64,000 nucleotides of DNA from assembly GCF_009380155.1 (NCBI RefSeq), contig NZ_WHUV01000001.1:62001-126000 (forward strand), read 5' to 3'. Made by a program: the position numbers and the translations under genes. Under the pieces are notes generated by a model. That model saw only the letters and a program-made list of their open reading frames with translations, was not told the origin of the DNA and did no database searches. This document shows positions 51,171-59,729 of the stretch, piece after piece (the first letter of the stretch is position 1; the number at the start of each line of letters is the position of its first letter). This DNA comes from Pseudomonas piscis. Its GTDB lineage: Bacteria; Pseudomonadota; Gammaproteobacteria; Pseudomonadales; Pseudomonadaceae.

Positions 51171-52979
51171 ATGTCCAAGAAGATCTTTGTTACCGACACC
51201 ATCCTGCGTGACGCCCACCAGTCCTTGCTGGCTACCCGCATGCGCACCGAAGACATGCTGCCGATCTGCGACAAGCTCGACAAAGTCGGCTACTGGTCGC
51301 TGGAAGTCTGGGGCGGCGCGACTTTCGACGCCTGCGTGCGCTTCCTCAAGGAAGACCCGTGGGAGCGCCTGCGCCAGCTGCGCGCAGCGTTGCCCAACAC
51401 TCGCCTGCAAATGCTCCTGCGCGGCCAGAACCTGCTGGGCTACCGCCACTACAGCGACGACGTGGTCAAGGCCTTCGTGGCCAAGGCGGCGGTCAACGGC
51501 ATCGACGTGTTCCGCATCTTCGACGCCATGAACGACGTGCGTAACCTGCGCGTGGCTATCGAAGCGGTGAAGGCCGCCGGCAAGCACGCCCAGGGCACCA
51601 TCGCCTACACCACCAGCCCGGTGCACACCATCGAGGCCTTCGTGGCCCAGGCCAAGCAGATGGAAGCCATGGGTTGCGACTCGGTGGCGATCAAGGACAT
51701 GGCTGGCCTGCTGACGCCGTTCGCCACTGGCGAGCTGGTCAAGGCGCTGAAGGCCGAGCAGTCGCTGCCGGTGTTCATCCATTCCCACGACACCGCCGGC
51801 CTGGCCGCCATGTGCCAGCTCAAGGCGGTGGAAAACGGCGCCGACCATATCGACACCGCCATCTCCAGCTTCGCCTGGGGCACCAGCCACCCGGGCACCG
51901 AGTCCATGGTCGCGGCCCTAAAAGGCAGTGAGTTCGACACCGGCCTGGACCTGGAACTGCTGCAGGAGATCGGCCTGTACTTCTATGCCGTGCGCAAGAA
52001 GTACCACCAGTTCGAGAGCGAGTTCACCGCAGTGGACACCCGGGTACAGGTCAACCAGGTGCCGGGCGGGATGATTTCCAACCTGGCCAACCAGCTCAAG
52101 GAGCAGGGCGCCCTCAACCGCATGAACGAAGTGCTGGCGGAAATCCCGCGGGTGCGCCACGACCTGGGCTATCCGCCGCTGGTGACCCCGACTTCGCAGA
52201 TCGTCGGCACCCAGGCGTTCTTCAACGTGCTGGCCGGCGAGCGCTACAAGACCATCACCAACGAGGTGAAGCTGTACCTGCAGGGCGGCTACGGCAAGGC
52301 TCCGGGCGAGGTCGACGAGAAACTGCGGCGCCAGGCCATCGGCAGCGAAGAAGTCATCGACGTGCGCCCGGCCGACCTGCTGAAGCCGGAAATGACCAAA
52401 CTGCGTGGCGAGATCGGCGCATTGGCCAAGTCCGAAGAGGATGTGCTGACCTACGCGATGTTCCCCGACATCGGGCGCAAGTTCCTCGAGGAACGTGAAG
52501 CCGGGACCCTGGTGCCGGAAGTCCTGCTGCCGATCCCCGAGGCCGGTGGCGTCAGCAAGCCGGGCGGCGAGGGTGTGCCGACTGAGTTCGTCATCGACGT
52601 CCACGGCGAGACCTACCGCGTCGACATCACCGGTGTCGGCGTCAAGGCCGAAGGCAAGCGCCACTTCTACCTGTCCATCGACGGCATGCCGGAAGAAGTG
52701 GTGTTCGAGCCGCTCAACGAGTTCGTCGGCGGCGGCAGCAGCAAGCGCAAGCAAGCCAGCGCGCCAGGCCACGTCAGTACCACCATGCCGGGCAACATCG
52801 TCGATGTACTGGTAAAGGAAGGCGACGTGGTCAAGGCCGGCCAGGCCGTGCTGATCACCGAAGCCATGAAGATGGAGACCGAAGTCCAGGCGGCCATCGC
52901 CGGCAAGGTCGTGGCCATCCATGTGGCCAAGGGCGACCGGGTCAACCCGGGCGAGATCCTGATCGAGATCGAAGGCTGA
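51171..52979 (+). CDS. pycB: pyruvate carboxylase subunit B (carboxyltransferase + biotinyl)
   Basis: A 602-residue protein, similar to oxaloacetate decarboxylase alpha. The N-terminal carboxyltransferase barrel starts TDTILRDAHQSLLATRMR and includes FRIFDAMNDVRNL and FIHSHDTAG. A PYC_OADA domain follows (about 300-490), then an Ala/Pro/Lys linker (about 520-530) and a biotinyl domain with the biotinylated Lys in EAMKMETE. It moves carboxyl from biotin to pyruvate. No sodium-pump beta or gamma subunit genes are nearby, so carboxylation, not decarboxylation, is the role. A strong terminator follows. Confidence 0.94.
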   Translation: MSKKIFVTDTILRDAHQSLLATRMRTEDMLPICDKLDKVGYWSLEVWGGATFDACVRFLKEDPWERLRQLRAALPNTRLQMLLRGQNLLGYRHYSDDVVKAFVAKAAVNGIDVFRIFDAMNDVRNLRVAIEAVKAAGKHAQGTIAYTTSPVHTIEAFVAQAKQMEAMGCDSVAIKDMAGLLTPFATGELVKALKAEQSLPVFIHSHDTAGLAAMCQLKAVENGADHIDTAISSFAWGTSHPGTESMVAALKGSEFDTGLDLELLQEIGLYFYAVRKKYHQFESEFTAVDTRVQVNQVPGGMISNLANQLKEQGALNRMNEVLAEIPRVRHDLGYPPLVTPTSQIVGTQAFFNVLAGERYKTITNEVKLYLQGGYGKAPGEVDEKLRRQAIGSEEVIDVRPADLLKPEMTKLRGEIGALAKSEEDVLTYAMFPDIGRKFLEEREAGTLVPEVLLPIPEAGGVSKPGGEGVPTEFVIDVHGETYRVDITGVGVKAEGKRHFYLSIDGMPEEVVFEPLNEFVGGGSSKRKQASAPGHVSTTMPGNIVDVLVKEGDVVKAGQAVLITEAMKMETEVQAAIAGKVVAIHVAKGDRVNPGEILIEIEG

Positions 52980-53011
52980 TCCACGGCCTTCATCTGCAAC
53001 GCTTTACCTCG

Positions 53012-53037
53012 GGGAGGCTACGGCCTCCCTTTTTTTT
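53012..53037 (+). terminator. rho-independent terminator of pycAB
   Basis: GGGAGGC (53012-53018) pairs with GCCTCCC (53023-53029) around TACG, followed by eight Ts (53030-53037). It lies 33 bases after the pycB stop. Confidence 0.95.
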
Positions 53038-53127
53038 GCCTGTCATTCGGGGCTACGACTCTCGGTCTGGTCGTGGGCCGCCATGGACTCCGCTGTGCTT
53101 GCGGGCGCTTTCGGCGAATTCAGTAAG

Positions 53128-53224
53128 TGCATTTAAATGCAGATTTATTCTCGATTATTGTTGTATATACGCATTAAAATGCATGTTTACACCGATCAGC
53201 ATGATAAGAGTGCATTAAATTGCA
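53128..53224. promoter_or_regulatory. three phased palindromic operators before hipA-like gene
   Basis: TGCATTTAAATGCA (53128-53141), CGCATTAAAATGCA (53170-53183) and TGCATTAAATTGCA (53211-53224) are variants of one near-perfect 14-bp palindrome, starting 42 and 41 bases apart, that is about four DNA turns. The third reaches to ten bases before the hipA-like ATG. The likely binder is the HipB-like protein of the same operon. Confidence 0.75.
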
Positions 53225-53233
53225 GGTAATAAG

Positions 53234-54547
53234 ATGTATCGGCTGACGCTGCAACTCTACCGTTCGGGGGCATGGGCCGACGCCATGACCCTCTGCTTCG
53301 ACAAGCCCGAGGAGGGCTTCAACAGCCCGTGCAGCTTCGGTTATGTGCGGCAGTATCTGGTGGATAACCTGGAGTCGGTCGCCAGTCCGTTGGCCTGCTC
53401 GGTCAGTGGGTCGCTGCCCCTGGGCTGGGAGCCGATACGCGAATCCCGGGCTCCGGCATTTCTCTATGACATTGCCCCGGCCGGTGATGCCCGGCGTTTC
53501 TTGCTCGGCCAGATCGGTCGCGAGTGCCCTGCGGGTGTCGCTGCCGAGCTGTTCCTGTTGGCTCGGGCGACCGCCGCGCCCATCGGTCATCTGCGCATCA
53601 AGGAATCCCTGGTCGGTTTGGCCGGGCGGCCCTTGCAAGGGTTTTCCCGGGAGGCGGTGGTGGCCGGCGACCAACGTTTCGTCGAGTACATGCATGAGCA
53701 GGGCGCAGCCAGGGGCGCCGGTGGCGAGGCTCCCAAGCTGTTGCTGACACAGAGCCGGGCCGGCTTGCTGTATCCCGATGCACTGCTGGAGGATGCCGCT
53801 GCAGCCCAGCATTGGCTGGTCAAGTTCCCTCGTAACCGGGCCGCCCAGAACGACTGCGACATCCTCAGGAGCGAGTTTCACTACTACCGCGCCTTGCAGC
53901 AGCTGGACATCGAGACCGTTCCTGCGGCCGGCCTGGCCCTGGAGGAGGGACACGTGCCCAGCTTGTGGCTGCCGCGTTTCGACCGTTGTGTCGGCCCGGC
54001 TGGCGTCGAGCGCCTGGCGCTGGAGTCGATCTATTCGCTGGCAGGGTTGGTGGGCTACGACCAGGGCATGCGCCATACCGAAGTGCTGGGGACCCTTGCC
54101 GAGCTATGGCGAGCGGCGGGGCAGGAGGCCTCGATCCCCGAGCTGGTGGCCGACTACCTGCGCCGGGAGCTGATCAACAAGATCCTCGGCAATCCCCATA
54201 ACCATGGGCGCAATATCGCGGTGATCCGCGGTGAAGACGGCGTGCGCCTGGCGCCGATCCATGACCTGGCCCCCATGGTGATGGATACCGCGGGAATTGC
54301 CCGCGCCACCAAGTGGCCCGGACGCATGGAAGTGGCCGGAGAGGTGGACTGGCGCCTGGTCTGTGCCAGCCTGCGGCCGTTGCTCGATCCTGAGTTGGCC
54401 CTGGCGCGCCTGCGCGTGGATGCCGAGCGCCTGCGCGCCCTGCCGGACCTGCTCGATGCCGGAGGCCTGCCGGCGGCCACCATGAACCATCCAGGTGTCC
54501 ACCTGCGTCACCTGGACCGACGCCTGCAAGAGTGGGGATTGCGATGA
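53234..54547 (+). CDS. HipA-family kinase-like toxin, altered catalytic motif
   Basis: A 437-residue HipA-like protein. The nucleotide-binding region (GGEAPKLLL, then HWLVKFP with Lys197) and the metal Asp344 (PIHDLAPM) are kept. The catalytic loop, GxxDxHxKN in active HipA, reads GNPHNHGRN (319-327), so the catalytic Asp position is His322. The N-terminal 100 residues differ from the HipA N1 subdomain and resemble YjjJ-type proteins. It is first in the operon, with the HTH partner second, the reverse of classical hipBA. The stop overlaps the partner's ATG. It may be a catalytically weakened kinase or a pseudokinase. Confidence 0.85.
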   Translation: MYRLTLQLYRSGAWADAMTLCFDKPEEGFNSPCSFGYVRQYLVDNLESVASPLACSVSGSLPLGWEPIRESRAPAFLYDIAPAGDARRFLLGQIGRECPAGVAAELFLLARATAAPIGHLRIKESLVGLAGRPLQGFSREAVVAGDQRFVEYMHEQGAARGAGGEAPKLLLTQSRAGLLYPDALLEDAAAAQHWLVKFPRNRAAQNDCDILRSEFHYYRALQQLDIETVPAAGLALEEGHVPSLWLPRFDRCVGPAGVERLALESIYSLAGLVGYDQGMRHTEVLGTLAELWRAAGQEASIPELVADYLRRELINKILGNPHNHGRNIAVIRGEDGVRLAPIHDLAPMVMDTAGIARATKWPGRMEVAGEVDWRLVCASLRPLLDPELALARLRVDAERLRALPDLLDAGGLPAATMNHPGVHLRHLDRRLQEWGLR

Positions 54548-54843
54548 GTACGGCCCTGGACGAACGCGCTGGATTGATCGACGACATCCAGCAGGAGCTG
54601 GCCACCGGCCGCTTGCCGCTCGGCGATGCGGTACGACGCCTGCGCACCGAGGTCACCGGGCTGCACCAGAGCCAGTTCGCCAAGATGTGCCGGATTTCCT
54701 TGCGGACCCTGGTGCACATCGAGCATGGCGACGGCAATCCGACCCTCAAGTCGCTGAACGCGGTGTTCAAGCCCTTCGGCATGCAGATGGGAGTGGTGAA
54801 GGTGCAGCGCGCCAGCCGCGCCCGAGCCTTGCCAGGCGATTGA
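54544..54843 (+). CDS. HipB-like helix-turn-helix antitoxin/regulator
   Basis: A 99-residue Xre-family protein. The HTH (about 35-90) includes LHQSQFAKMCRISLRTLVHIE and NPTLKSLNAVFKPFG. Its ATG at 54544 overlaps the toxin stop as ATGA, so it is made in coupling with it. By analogy to HipB it should bind the three upstream palindromes and repress the operon. The C-terminal tail is short and basic. Confidence 0.88.
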   Translation: MSTALDERAGLIDDIQQELATGRLPLGDAVRRLRTEVTGLHQSQFAKMCRISLRTLVHIEHGDGNPTLKSLNAVFKPFGMQMGVVKVQRASRARALPGD

Positions 54844-54847
54844 GGAC

Positions 54848-54874
54848 ACCCGCTGCGCATGGGGCGCGGCGGGT
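54848..54874. terminator. hairpin between convergent hipB-like and GNAT genes
   Basis: ACCCGC with an inner TGCGC pairs with GCGCG and GCGGGT to give an 11-bp stem with one wobble and a five-base loop. It lies just after the hipB-like stop. No T-tract follows, so it is only a possible terminator. Confidence 0.4.
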
Positions 54875-54879
54875 ACCGT

Positions 54880-55566
54880 TCATTGCCCCGGGATCTGCTC
54901 CCGGCACTGCGCCAGGCTCCTGAGTTGCCCGTGCGGGTCCTGGTTGGCATCGCCCAGCCACTGCTCGAAACCCCTGGCGATGGCCGGCCATTCCGAGTCC
55001 AGGATCGAGAACCAGGCGGTGTCGCGATTCTGCCCCTTGGCCACCATGTGCTGGCGGAACACCCCCTCGAAGCTGAAGCCCAGGCGCTCGGCCGCATAGC
55101 GCGAACGGGCATTGGCGTTGTTGCACTTCCATTCCAGGCGCCGGTAACCCATGGCGAAGGCCTCCCGGGCCAGCAGGTACACCGCCTCGGTGCTCTTGGG
55201 CGAGCGCTGCATCGGTGCGCCGAAGGTCACGTGGCCGATCTCGATGCGACCGTGGGCCGGGACGATGGACATCAGGCTGAGCACACCCTGGGCCTGGCCT
55301 GTGGCGAGATCGATCACGGTGAAGAAGTACGGGTCGCTGCTGCGTTCATGGCCTGCCAGCCAGGCGTCGAAGGCCGGGCGCTCGGGGTAGGGGCCGTAGG
55401 GCAGGAAGTCCCAGAGCACAGGGTCGGCGTCCGGGCCTTGCAAGGCCTGGAACAGCTCATCGCCATGGCGCGCCGGATCGAGTTTCTCCAGGCGGATGAA
55501 GCGCCCTTGCAAGAGGGTGGCCGAAGGGGCGGGGACGCCTTGCCAATCGGTGAGGGAAGTCGACAT
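54880..55566 (-). CDS. GNAT acetyltransferase (RimJ/RimL-like)
   Basis: A 228-residue GNAT protein. RIEIGHVTFGAPMQRSPKSTEA supplies the strand and acetyl-CoA loop of the RimJ/RimL group, followed by RRLEWKCNNANARSRYAAERLGF. It probably N-acetylates a small amine or protein N-terminus. It starts 20 bases after the next GNAT gene's stop and forms a minus-strand group with that gene and the PaiB-like gene. Confidence 0.9.
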   Translation of the reverse strand: MSTSLTDWQGVPAPSATLLQGRFIRLEKLDPARHGDELFQALQGPDADPVLWDFLPYGPYPERPAFDAWLAGHERSSDPYFFTVIDLATGQAQGVLSLMSIVPAHGRIEIGHVTFGAPMQRSPKSTEAVYLLAREAFAMGYRRLEWKCNNANARSRYAAERLGFSFEGVFRQHMVAKGQNRDTAWFSILDSEWPAIARGFEQWLGDANQDPHGQLRSLAQCREQIPGQ

Positions 55567-55586
55567 TCAATGGCTCCTTGGCAGGT

Positions 55587-56033
55587 TCACAGAGGTTTGC
55601 GGAACTGGATGAAGCCCGGGCGCTCGGCGATGCGCTCGTAGAGTCGGATGGCCGTGGCGTTGGTTTCGTGGGTCAACCAGTGGACCTTGGCGCAACCGTC
55701 CTGCTTGGCCTGGGCGTAGACGAACTCGATCAGCTTGCGACCGACCCCGGTACCGCGCTGTTGCGGGGCCACCAGCAAGTCTTGCAGGTAGCAGGCGTTC
55801 TCGATGCTCCAGTTGGAGCGATGGTAGATGAAATGCACCAGGCCCACGGCGCGTTCGCCATCCCAGGCCAGGGCGGCATGGGTCGGCTCGCTGGCATCCA
55901 GCAAGCGCTGCCAGGTGCTCTGGGTCACGGCATCCGCCAGTTCGGTCTCGTAGAACCGCAGGTAGGCCTGCCACAGGGGCAGCCAGGCGGCGTGGTCGGC
56001 GGCGGTGACGGTGCGGATCTGGATCTGGCTCAT
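55587..56033 (-). CDS. GNAT acetyltransferase
   Basis: A 148-residue single-domain GNAT. The acetyl-CoA signature LLVAPQQRGTGVGRKLIEFVY and the later HETNATAIRLYERI are typical. Substrate unknown; this type often acetylates polyamines, amino acids or antibiotics. It is the middle gene of the three-gene group opposite the MocR regulator. Confidence 0.92.
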   Translation of the reverse strand: MSQIQIRTVTAADHAAWLPLWQAYLRFYETELADAVTQSTWQRLLDASEPTHAALAWDGERAVGLVHFIYHRSNWSIENACYLQDLLVAPQQRGTGVGRKLIEFVYAQAKQDGCAKVHWLTHETNATAIRLYERIAERPGFIQFRKPL

Positions 56034-56057
56034 GAAGGCTCCTTGATTGTTGAAGTA

Positions 56058-56681
56058 TTAGCGCATCAGGTGGGATAGCTGCTGGTCGCGCAGGTCGGTG
56101 CTGGCCGCCAGGCCCTCGCGGACCCCGGCCATGTCCCGGGCGTCACGGTTCTGGCTGAGCTTGCGCTTGCCCTCCAGGCGCTGGATCGGCAGGGCGAAAC
56201 CGACGATGGCCTTGAGCATGCCGTCGATGTAGTCGGCGGGGGCGTCCTCGACCTTCCAGGGTTGCTGGCGGCCAGCTTCGTGGCGCTCGGTGAGGGCCCC
56301 GACCAGCTTGAGCAGGCGCTGCGGGTCGTGGAACACCTCGGCCTGGCCGTAGGCATGCACCGCCACGTAGTTCCAGGTCGGGACCACCTTGCCGTGTTCG
56401 GCCTTGCTCGGATAGAACGACGGGCTGACGTAGGCATCGCCGCCTTCGAAGATCACCAGCGCCTCGGCACCGGCAGCCAGCTCCGCGCATTGCGGATTGG
56501 CCTTGGCCAGGTGGCCGTAGAGGGTGCCATCGGCCCCTTGGCCGGCCTCCAGCAGCAGCGGCAGGTGGCTGGCCTGCAGGCCCAGGGCGCCGTAGGTCAC
56601 CAGGGTTGCCAGGCGGCAATCATGGATCACCTGGTGCAGGCGGGAGAGGTCTTGGTCAGCGAAAGCGCGAGGTAGGTACAT
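56058..56681 (-). CDS. PaiB-like FMN-binding protein
   Basis: A 207-residue protein of the FMN-binding split-barrel PaiB family: MYLPRAFADQDLSRLHQVI, SHLPLLL, GHLAKANPQ, YVSPSFYPSK and VPTWNYVAVHAYG are all hallmark segments. In Bacillus PaiB is called a negative regulator of sporulation genes and is paired with the PaiA acetyltransferase. Here two GNAT genes follow, echoing that pair. It is divergent from a MocR regulator that is the probable controller. Confidence 0.92.
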   Translation of the reverse strand: MYLPRAFADQDLSRLHQVIHDCRLATLVTYGALGLQASHLPLLLEAGQGADGTLYGHLAKANPQCAELAAGAEALVIFEGGDAYVSPSFYPSKAEHGKVVPTWNYVAVHAYGQAEVFHDPQRLLKLVGALTERHEAGRQQPWKVEDAPADYIDGMLKAIVGFALPIQRLEGKRKLSQNRDARDMAGVREGLAASTDLRDQQLSHLMR

Positions 56682-56785
56682 GTGGAAAATCCTTGGCGAT
56701 TGGCTGCATCCTAGGCAGGCTAATGGTTCATGGTAAGAGCCATTTCCGTTCTATTTCATAGGTCCAATTCCCTGGGTGTGCGCCA

Positions 56786-58336
56786 ATGAACAGTGCCTTG
56801 CCTCCGCTGTCCTTCAACCCTGCCGGCATCGTGCTGGACCGCCGCCAGGGCCTCAGCCGCCAGCTCTACCAGGCCCTGAGCCAGCGGGTGCTGGACGGGC
56901 GCCTGGCTGGCGGTACGCGCTTGCCGGCCAGCCGTGAACTGGCCAGCGCCCTGGGCCTCTCGCGCAACAGCGTGGTCCGGGCCTACGACCAGCTGTATGC
57001 CGAGGGCTTTATCGAAGCACGGGTCGGCGACGGCACCTACGTGGCCCAGTTGCCGCAAACCCGATTGCCGGCCAAGAAATTATCCACAAAAGTATCCACA
57101 GGCTTTTCAACAGGCTTACCCACAGACTTATCCACAAAATCCGTCGATTTACCTGTGGTTACATCCAGTGGATTGGTCTCAAACAGCACTTTGCAGCGCC
57201 TGCAAAAACATCATCTGAGCACCCATCCCAGCGGTCCGCCCCGAGCATTCCGGGTCGGCGTGCCGGCCTTCGACCTGTTCCCGTTCGAGGTCTGGGCCAA
57301 GCTGAATGCGGCTTTCTGGCGCAAGCCAGAGTTACGCCACCTGTGCTATGGCGATTCGGCTGGCGAGGCGCGCCTGCGCAGCATGATCGCCGCCTACCTG
57401 CGCAGTACCCGGGGCCTGCAATGTACGGCTGAACAAATTGTGATCACCAGTGGCGCGCAACAGGGCATCAGCCTTTGTGCACAACTGCTGGTGGAGCCCG
57501 GCGACCCCGTGGCTGTGGAAAACCCGGGCTACCGCGCCGCCGGCCACGCCTTCGCCATGGCCGGTGCGCAACTGCACGGCGTGGCAGTGGACCAGGAGGG
57601 CATCGATTGCCGCCAGCTGGAACGACTGCAGAATTGCCGTGTGGCCTATGTCACGCCGGCCCACCAGTACCCCACCGGGGTGGTCATGAGCCTGGCCCGG
57701 CGTCTGGAGTTGCTGGCTTGGGCCGAGCGGACCCAGGGCTGGGTGGTCGAGGACGACTACGACGGCGAGTACCGCTACAGCGGTGCACCCCTGGCGCCCC
57801 TGGCGGCCCTGGATCGCCAGGGGCGGGTGATCTATGTCGGCACCTTCGGCAAGGTGGCCTTTCCGGCGCTGCGCCTGGGTTACCTGGTGTTGCCGCCGCA
57901 CCTGGTACAGGCTTGTGTGCGGCTGCGGGCAGTGGAAATGCGCCACTCGGAAGTCAGTACCCAAGCGGTGATGGCCGAGTTCATGGCCGCCGGGCATTTC
58001 CAGCGGCATATCCGGCGCATGCGGCGCGCGGCCCTGAGCCGGCGCAATACCCTGCTCGAAGCCTGGCCCGAGGCCATCGACGGGGTCGGGCCGCTGCCCG
58101 GGGTGACCGCAGGGCTGCACCTGACGGTGCGCGTCGACAGTCTGGCCCGGGAGCAGGAACTGCAGGCCCAGGCCGCCAGCGTCGATGTCGAGGTCAGCGC
58201 CCTGAGCCGTTACTGGTTGCCGGACAGCGTGACGCCCGAGGACCAGCGGGCCGGCCTGGTGCTGGGGTTCGCGGCGGTGCCGGAGGCCGAGATCCGCGCC
58301 GCCGTGGCGCGCCTGCGCCGGGCCTGGCGGGTTTGA
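56786..58336 (+). CDS. MocR/GntR-type PLP-dependent regulator
   Basis: A 516-residue fusion. A GntR winged helix (about 15-85, LSRQLYQALSQRVLDGRLAGG and LASALGLSRNSVVRAYDQL) is joined by a long Ser/Thr/Lys linker (about 92-135, repeats of LSTK/VSTG/FSTG) to a fold-type I aminotransferase domain (about 145-515) with the PLP Lys in GTFGKVAFPALRLGY and DDYDGEYRY. MocR proteins sense an amine or amino acid through PLP. It faces the PaiB/GNAT group across 104 bases and probably controls it. The linker DNA carries several DnaA-box-like 9-mers. Confidence 0.93.
   Translation: MNSALPPLSFNPAGIVLDRRQGLSRQLYQALSQRVLDGRLAGGTRLPASRELASALGLSRNSVVRAYDQLYAEGFIEARVGDGTYVAQLPQTRLPAKKLSTKVSTGFSTGLPTDLSTKSVDLPVVTSSGLVSNSTLQRLQKHHLSTHPSGPPRAFRVGVPAFDLFPFEVWAKLNAAFWRKPELRHLCYGDSAGEARLRSMIAAYLRSTRGLQCTAEQIVITSGAQQGISLCAQLLVEPGDPVAVENPGYRAAGHAFAMAGAQLHGVAVDQEGIDCRQLERLQNCRVAYVTPAHQYPTGVVMSLARRLELLAWAERTQGWVVEDDYDGEYRYSGAPLAPLAALDRQGRVIYVGTFGKVAFPALRLGYLVLPPHLVQACVRLRAVEMRHSEVSTQAVMAEFMAAGHFQRHIRRMRRAALSRRNTLLEAWPEAIDGVGPLPGVTAGLHLTVRVDSLAREQELQAQAASVDVEVSALSRYWLPDSVTPEDQRAGLVLGFAAVPEAEIRAAVARLRRAWRV
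57080..57136. other. cluster of DnaA-box-like 9-mers in MocR linker
   Basis: TTATCCACA occurs exactly at 57080-57088 and 57128-57136, with one-mismatch copies at 57092-57100 (GTATCCACA) and 57116-57124 (TTACCCACA). They are part of a degenerate repeat coding for the Ser-Thr linker of the regulator. Confidence 0.5.
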
Positions 58337-58375
58337 CGGGTATACTGGGCGGCATTTCCCTGTCCGAGACGCCCT

Positions 58376-59587
58376 ATGAGCCAGTCCCTTTCCCTGGCGC
58401 CTGAACGCAAGTTCGGCGCGCCGTTGTTCGCCTTGCTGCTCCTGGTGGCCGGCGCCCTGTTCCTGCAAGTGGAGGTGGGCGCGCGCCAGGTATTGCTGTT
58501 GCTCCTGGGGGCGGCCCTGGGTCTGACCCTCTACCACGCGGCGTTCGGCTTCACCTCGGCCTGGCGGGTGTTCATCCGTGATCGGCGTGGCGCGGGTCTG
58601 CGCGTGCAAATGGTCATGCTGGCGCTGGCGGTGCTGCTGTTCTTCCCGGCCCTGGGGGCCGGCACGCTGTTCGGCCAACCGGTGACCGGGCTGGTGGCGC
58701 CGGCCGGGGTATCGGTGATCTTCGGGGCCTTCATCTTCGGCATCGGCATGCAGCTGGGCGGCGGTTGCGCGTCCGGCACCCTGTTTACCGTTGGTGGCGG
58801 CAACGCGCGGATGCTGGTGACCCTGGCGTTCTTCATCTGCGGCTCGCTGATCGCCACCCATCATGTGGACTGGTGGTTCGCCCTGCCTTCGCTGCCGCCG
58901 ATCTCCATCGTCCAGAGCTTCGGCGTGGGGCCGGCCCTGGGCTTGAGCCTGTGCCTGTTCGCCCTGATCGCGATGCTGACCCAGGTCCTGGAAAAACGCC
59001 GCCATGGCAGCCTCGAAGCGCCCGTGGGCAGTACGCACCAGGGCTGGCGGCGCTTGCTGCGCGGTCCTTGGCCGCTGGTCTGGGGCGCGGTGGCCCTGGC
59101 TCTGCTGAACTTCGCCACCCTGGCCCTGGCGGGGCGGCCATGGGGCATCACTTCGGCATTCGCGCTGTGGGGAGCCAAGCTCGCTGGCGGGCTGGGCCTG
59201 GATGTCAGCCAGTGGGTGTTCTGGCAAGGCGCGGCGAATGCCAAGGCCCTGGCGGCCCCGGTATGGCAAGACATCACCAGCGTCATGGACATCGGCATCG
59301 TCCTGGGGGCCTTGCTGGCCGCCGGCCTGGCGGGACGCTTCGCCCCGAGCCTGAGGATTCCCACCCGGTCCCTGGTGGCGGCGGTGATCGGCGGCTTGCT
59401 GCTGGGCTACGGTTCGCGCCTGGCCTATGGCTGCAACATCGGCGCCTATTTCAGTGGCATCGCCTCCGGCAGCCTGCACGGCTGGTTGTGGCTGGTGGCG
59501 GCCTTCATCGGCAATGGCGTGGGGGTACGGTTGCGGCCCTGGTTCTTCGCCGAGGAACGGGCGCCCCAGGGCCTGACCGGCTGCTGA
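58376..59587 (+). CDS. YeeE/YedE family thiosulfate transporter (TsuA-like)
   Basis: A 403-residue membrane protein with about ten helices. The two Cys-containing family motifs are GGGCASGTLF (near residue 125) and YGCNIGAYFSG (near 350). In studied members conserved Cys residues pass thiosulfate through the membrane. No TusA/TsuB-type or rhodanese gene is adjacent. It begins 39 bases after the MocR gene. RBS is weak. Confidence 0.9.
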   Translation: MSQSLSLAPERKFGAPLFALLLLVAGALFLQVEVGARQVLLLLLGAALGLTLYHAAFGFTSAWRVFIRDRRGAGLRVQMVMLALAVLLFFPALGAGTLFGQPVTGLVAPAGVSVIFGAFIFGIGMQLGGGCASGTLFTVGGGNARMLVTLAFFICGSLIATHHVDWWFALPSLPPISIVQSFGVGPALGLSLCLFALIAMLTQVLEKRRHGSLEAPVGSTHQGWRRLLRGPWPLVWGAVALALLNFATLALAGRPWGITSAFALWGAKLAGGLGLDVSQWVFWQGAANAKALAAPVWQDITSVMDIGIVLGALLAAGLAGRFAPSLRIPTRSLVAAVIGGLLLGYGSRLAYGCNIGAYFSGIASGSLHGWLWLVAAFIGNGVGVRLRPWFFAEERAPQGLTGC

Positions 59588-59603
59588 TGGCTGGTGGCGG
59601 CGA

Positions 59604-59715
59604 GGGAGCTTGCTCCCGCGCGGTCGTGTAGCACTCGTGAATCGGTTCTTGCGGGATGTCAGGTGCAGGCGGGTAGCCGGCCTTGGCTTGCTGCGCAATC
59701 CGCTGCGAGCAAGCC
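59604..59715. repeat. pair of REP-type hairpins
   Basis: GGGAGC (59604-59609) pairs with GCTCCC (59612-59617). A second palindrome pairs GGCTTGCT (59685-59692) with AGCAAGCC (59708-59715). Both resemble Pseudomonas intergenic REP sequences and fill the 142-bp gap between convergent genes. Confidence 0.6.
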
Positions 59716-59729
59716 ACAGGGGGTAATGA

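Noticed and set aside
53036..53218. 60-codon open frame between pycB and the hipA-like gene
   Set aside because: No ribosome site, odd composition, and it overlaps the terminator tail and two operator palindromes.
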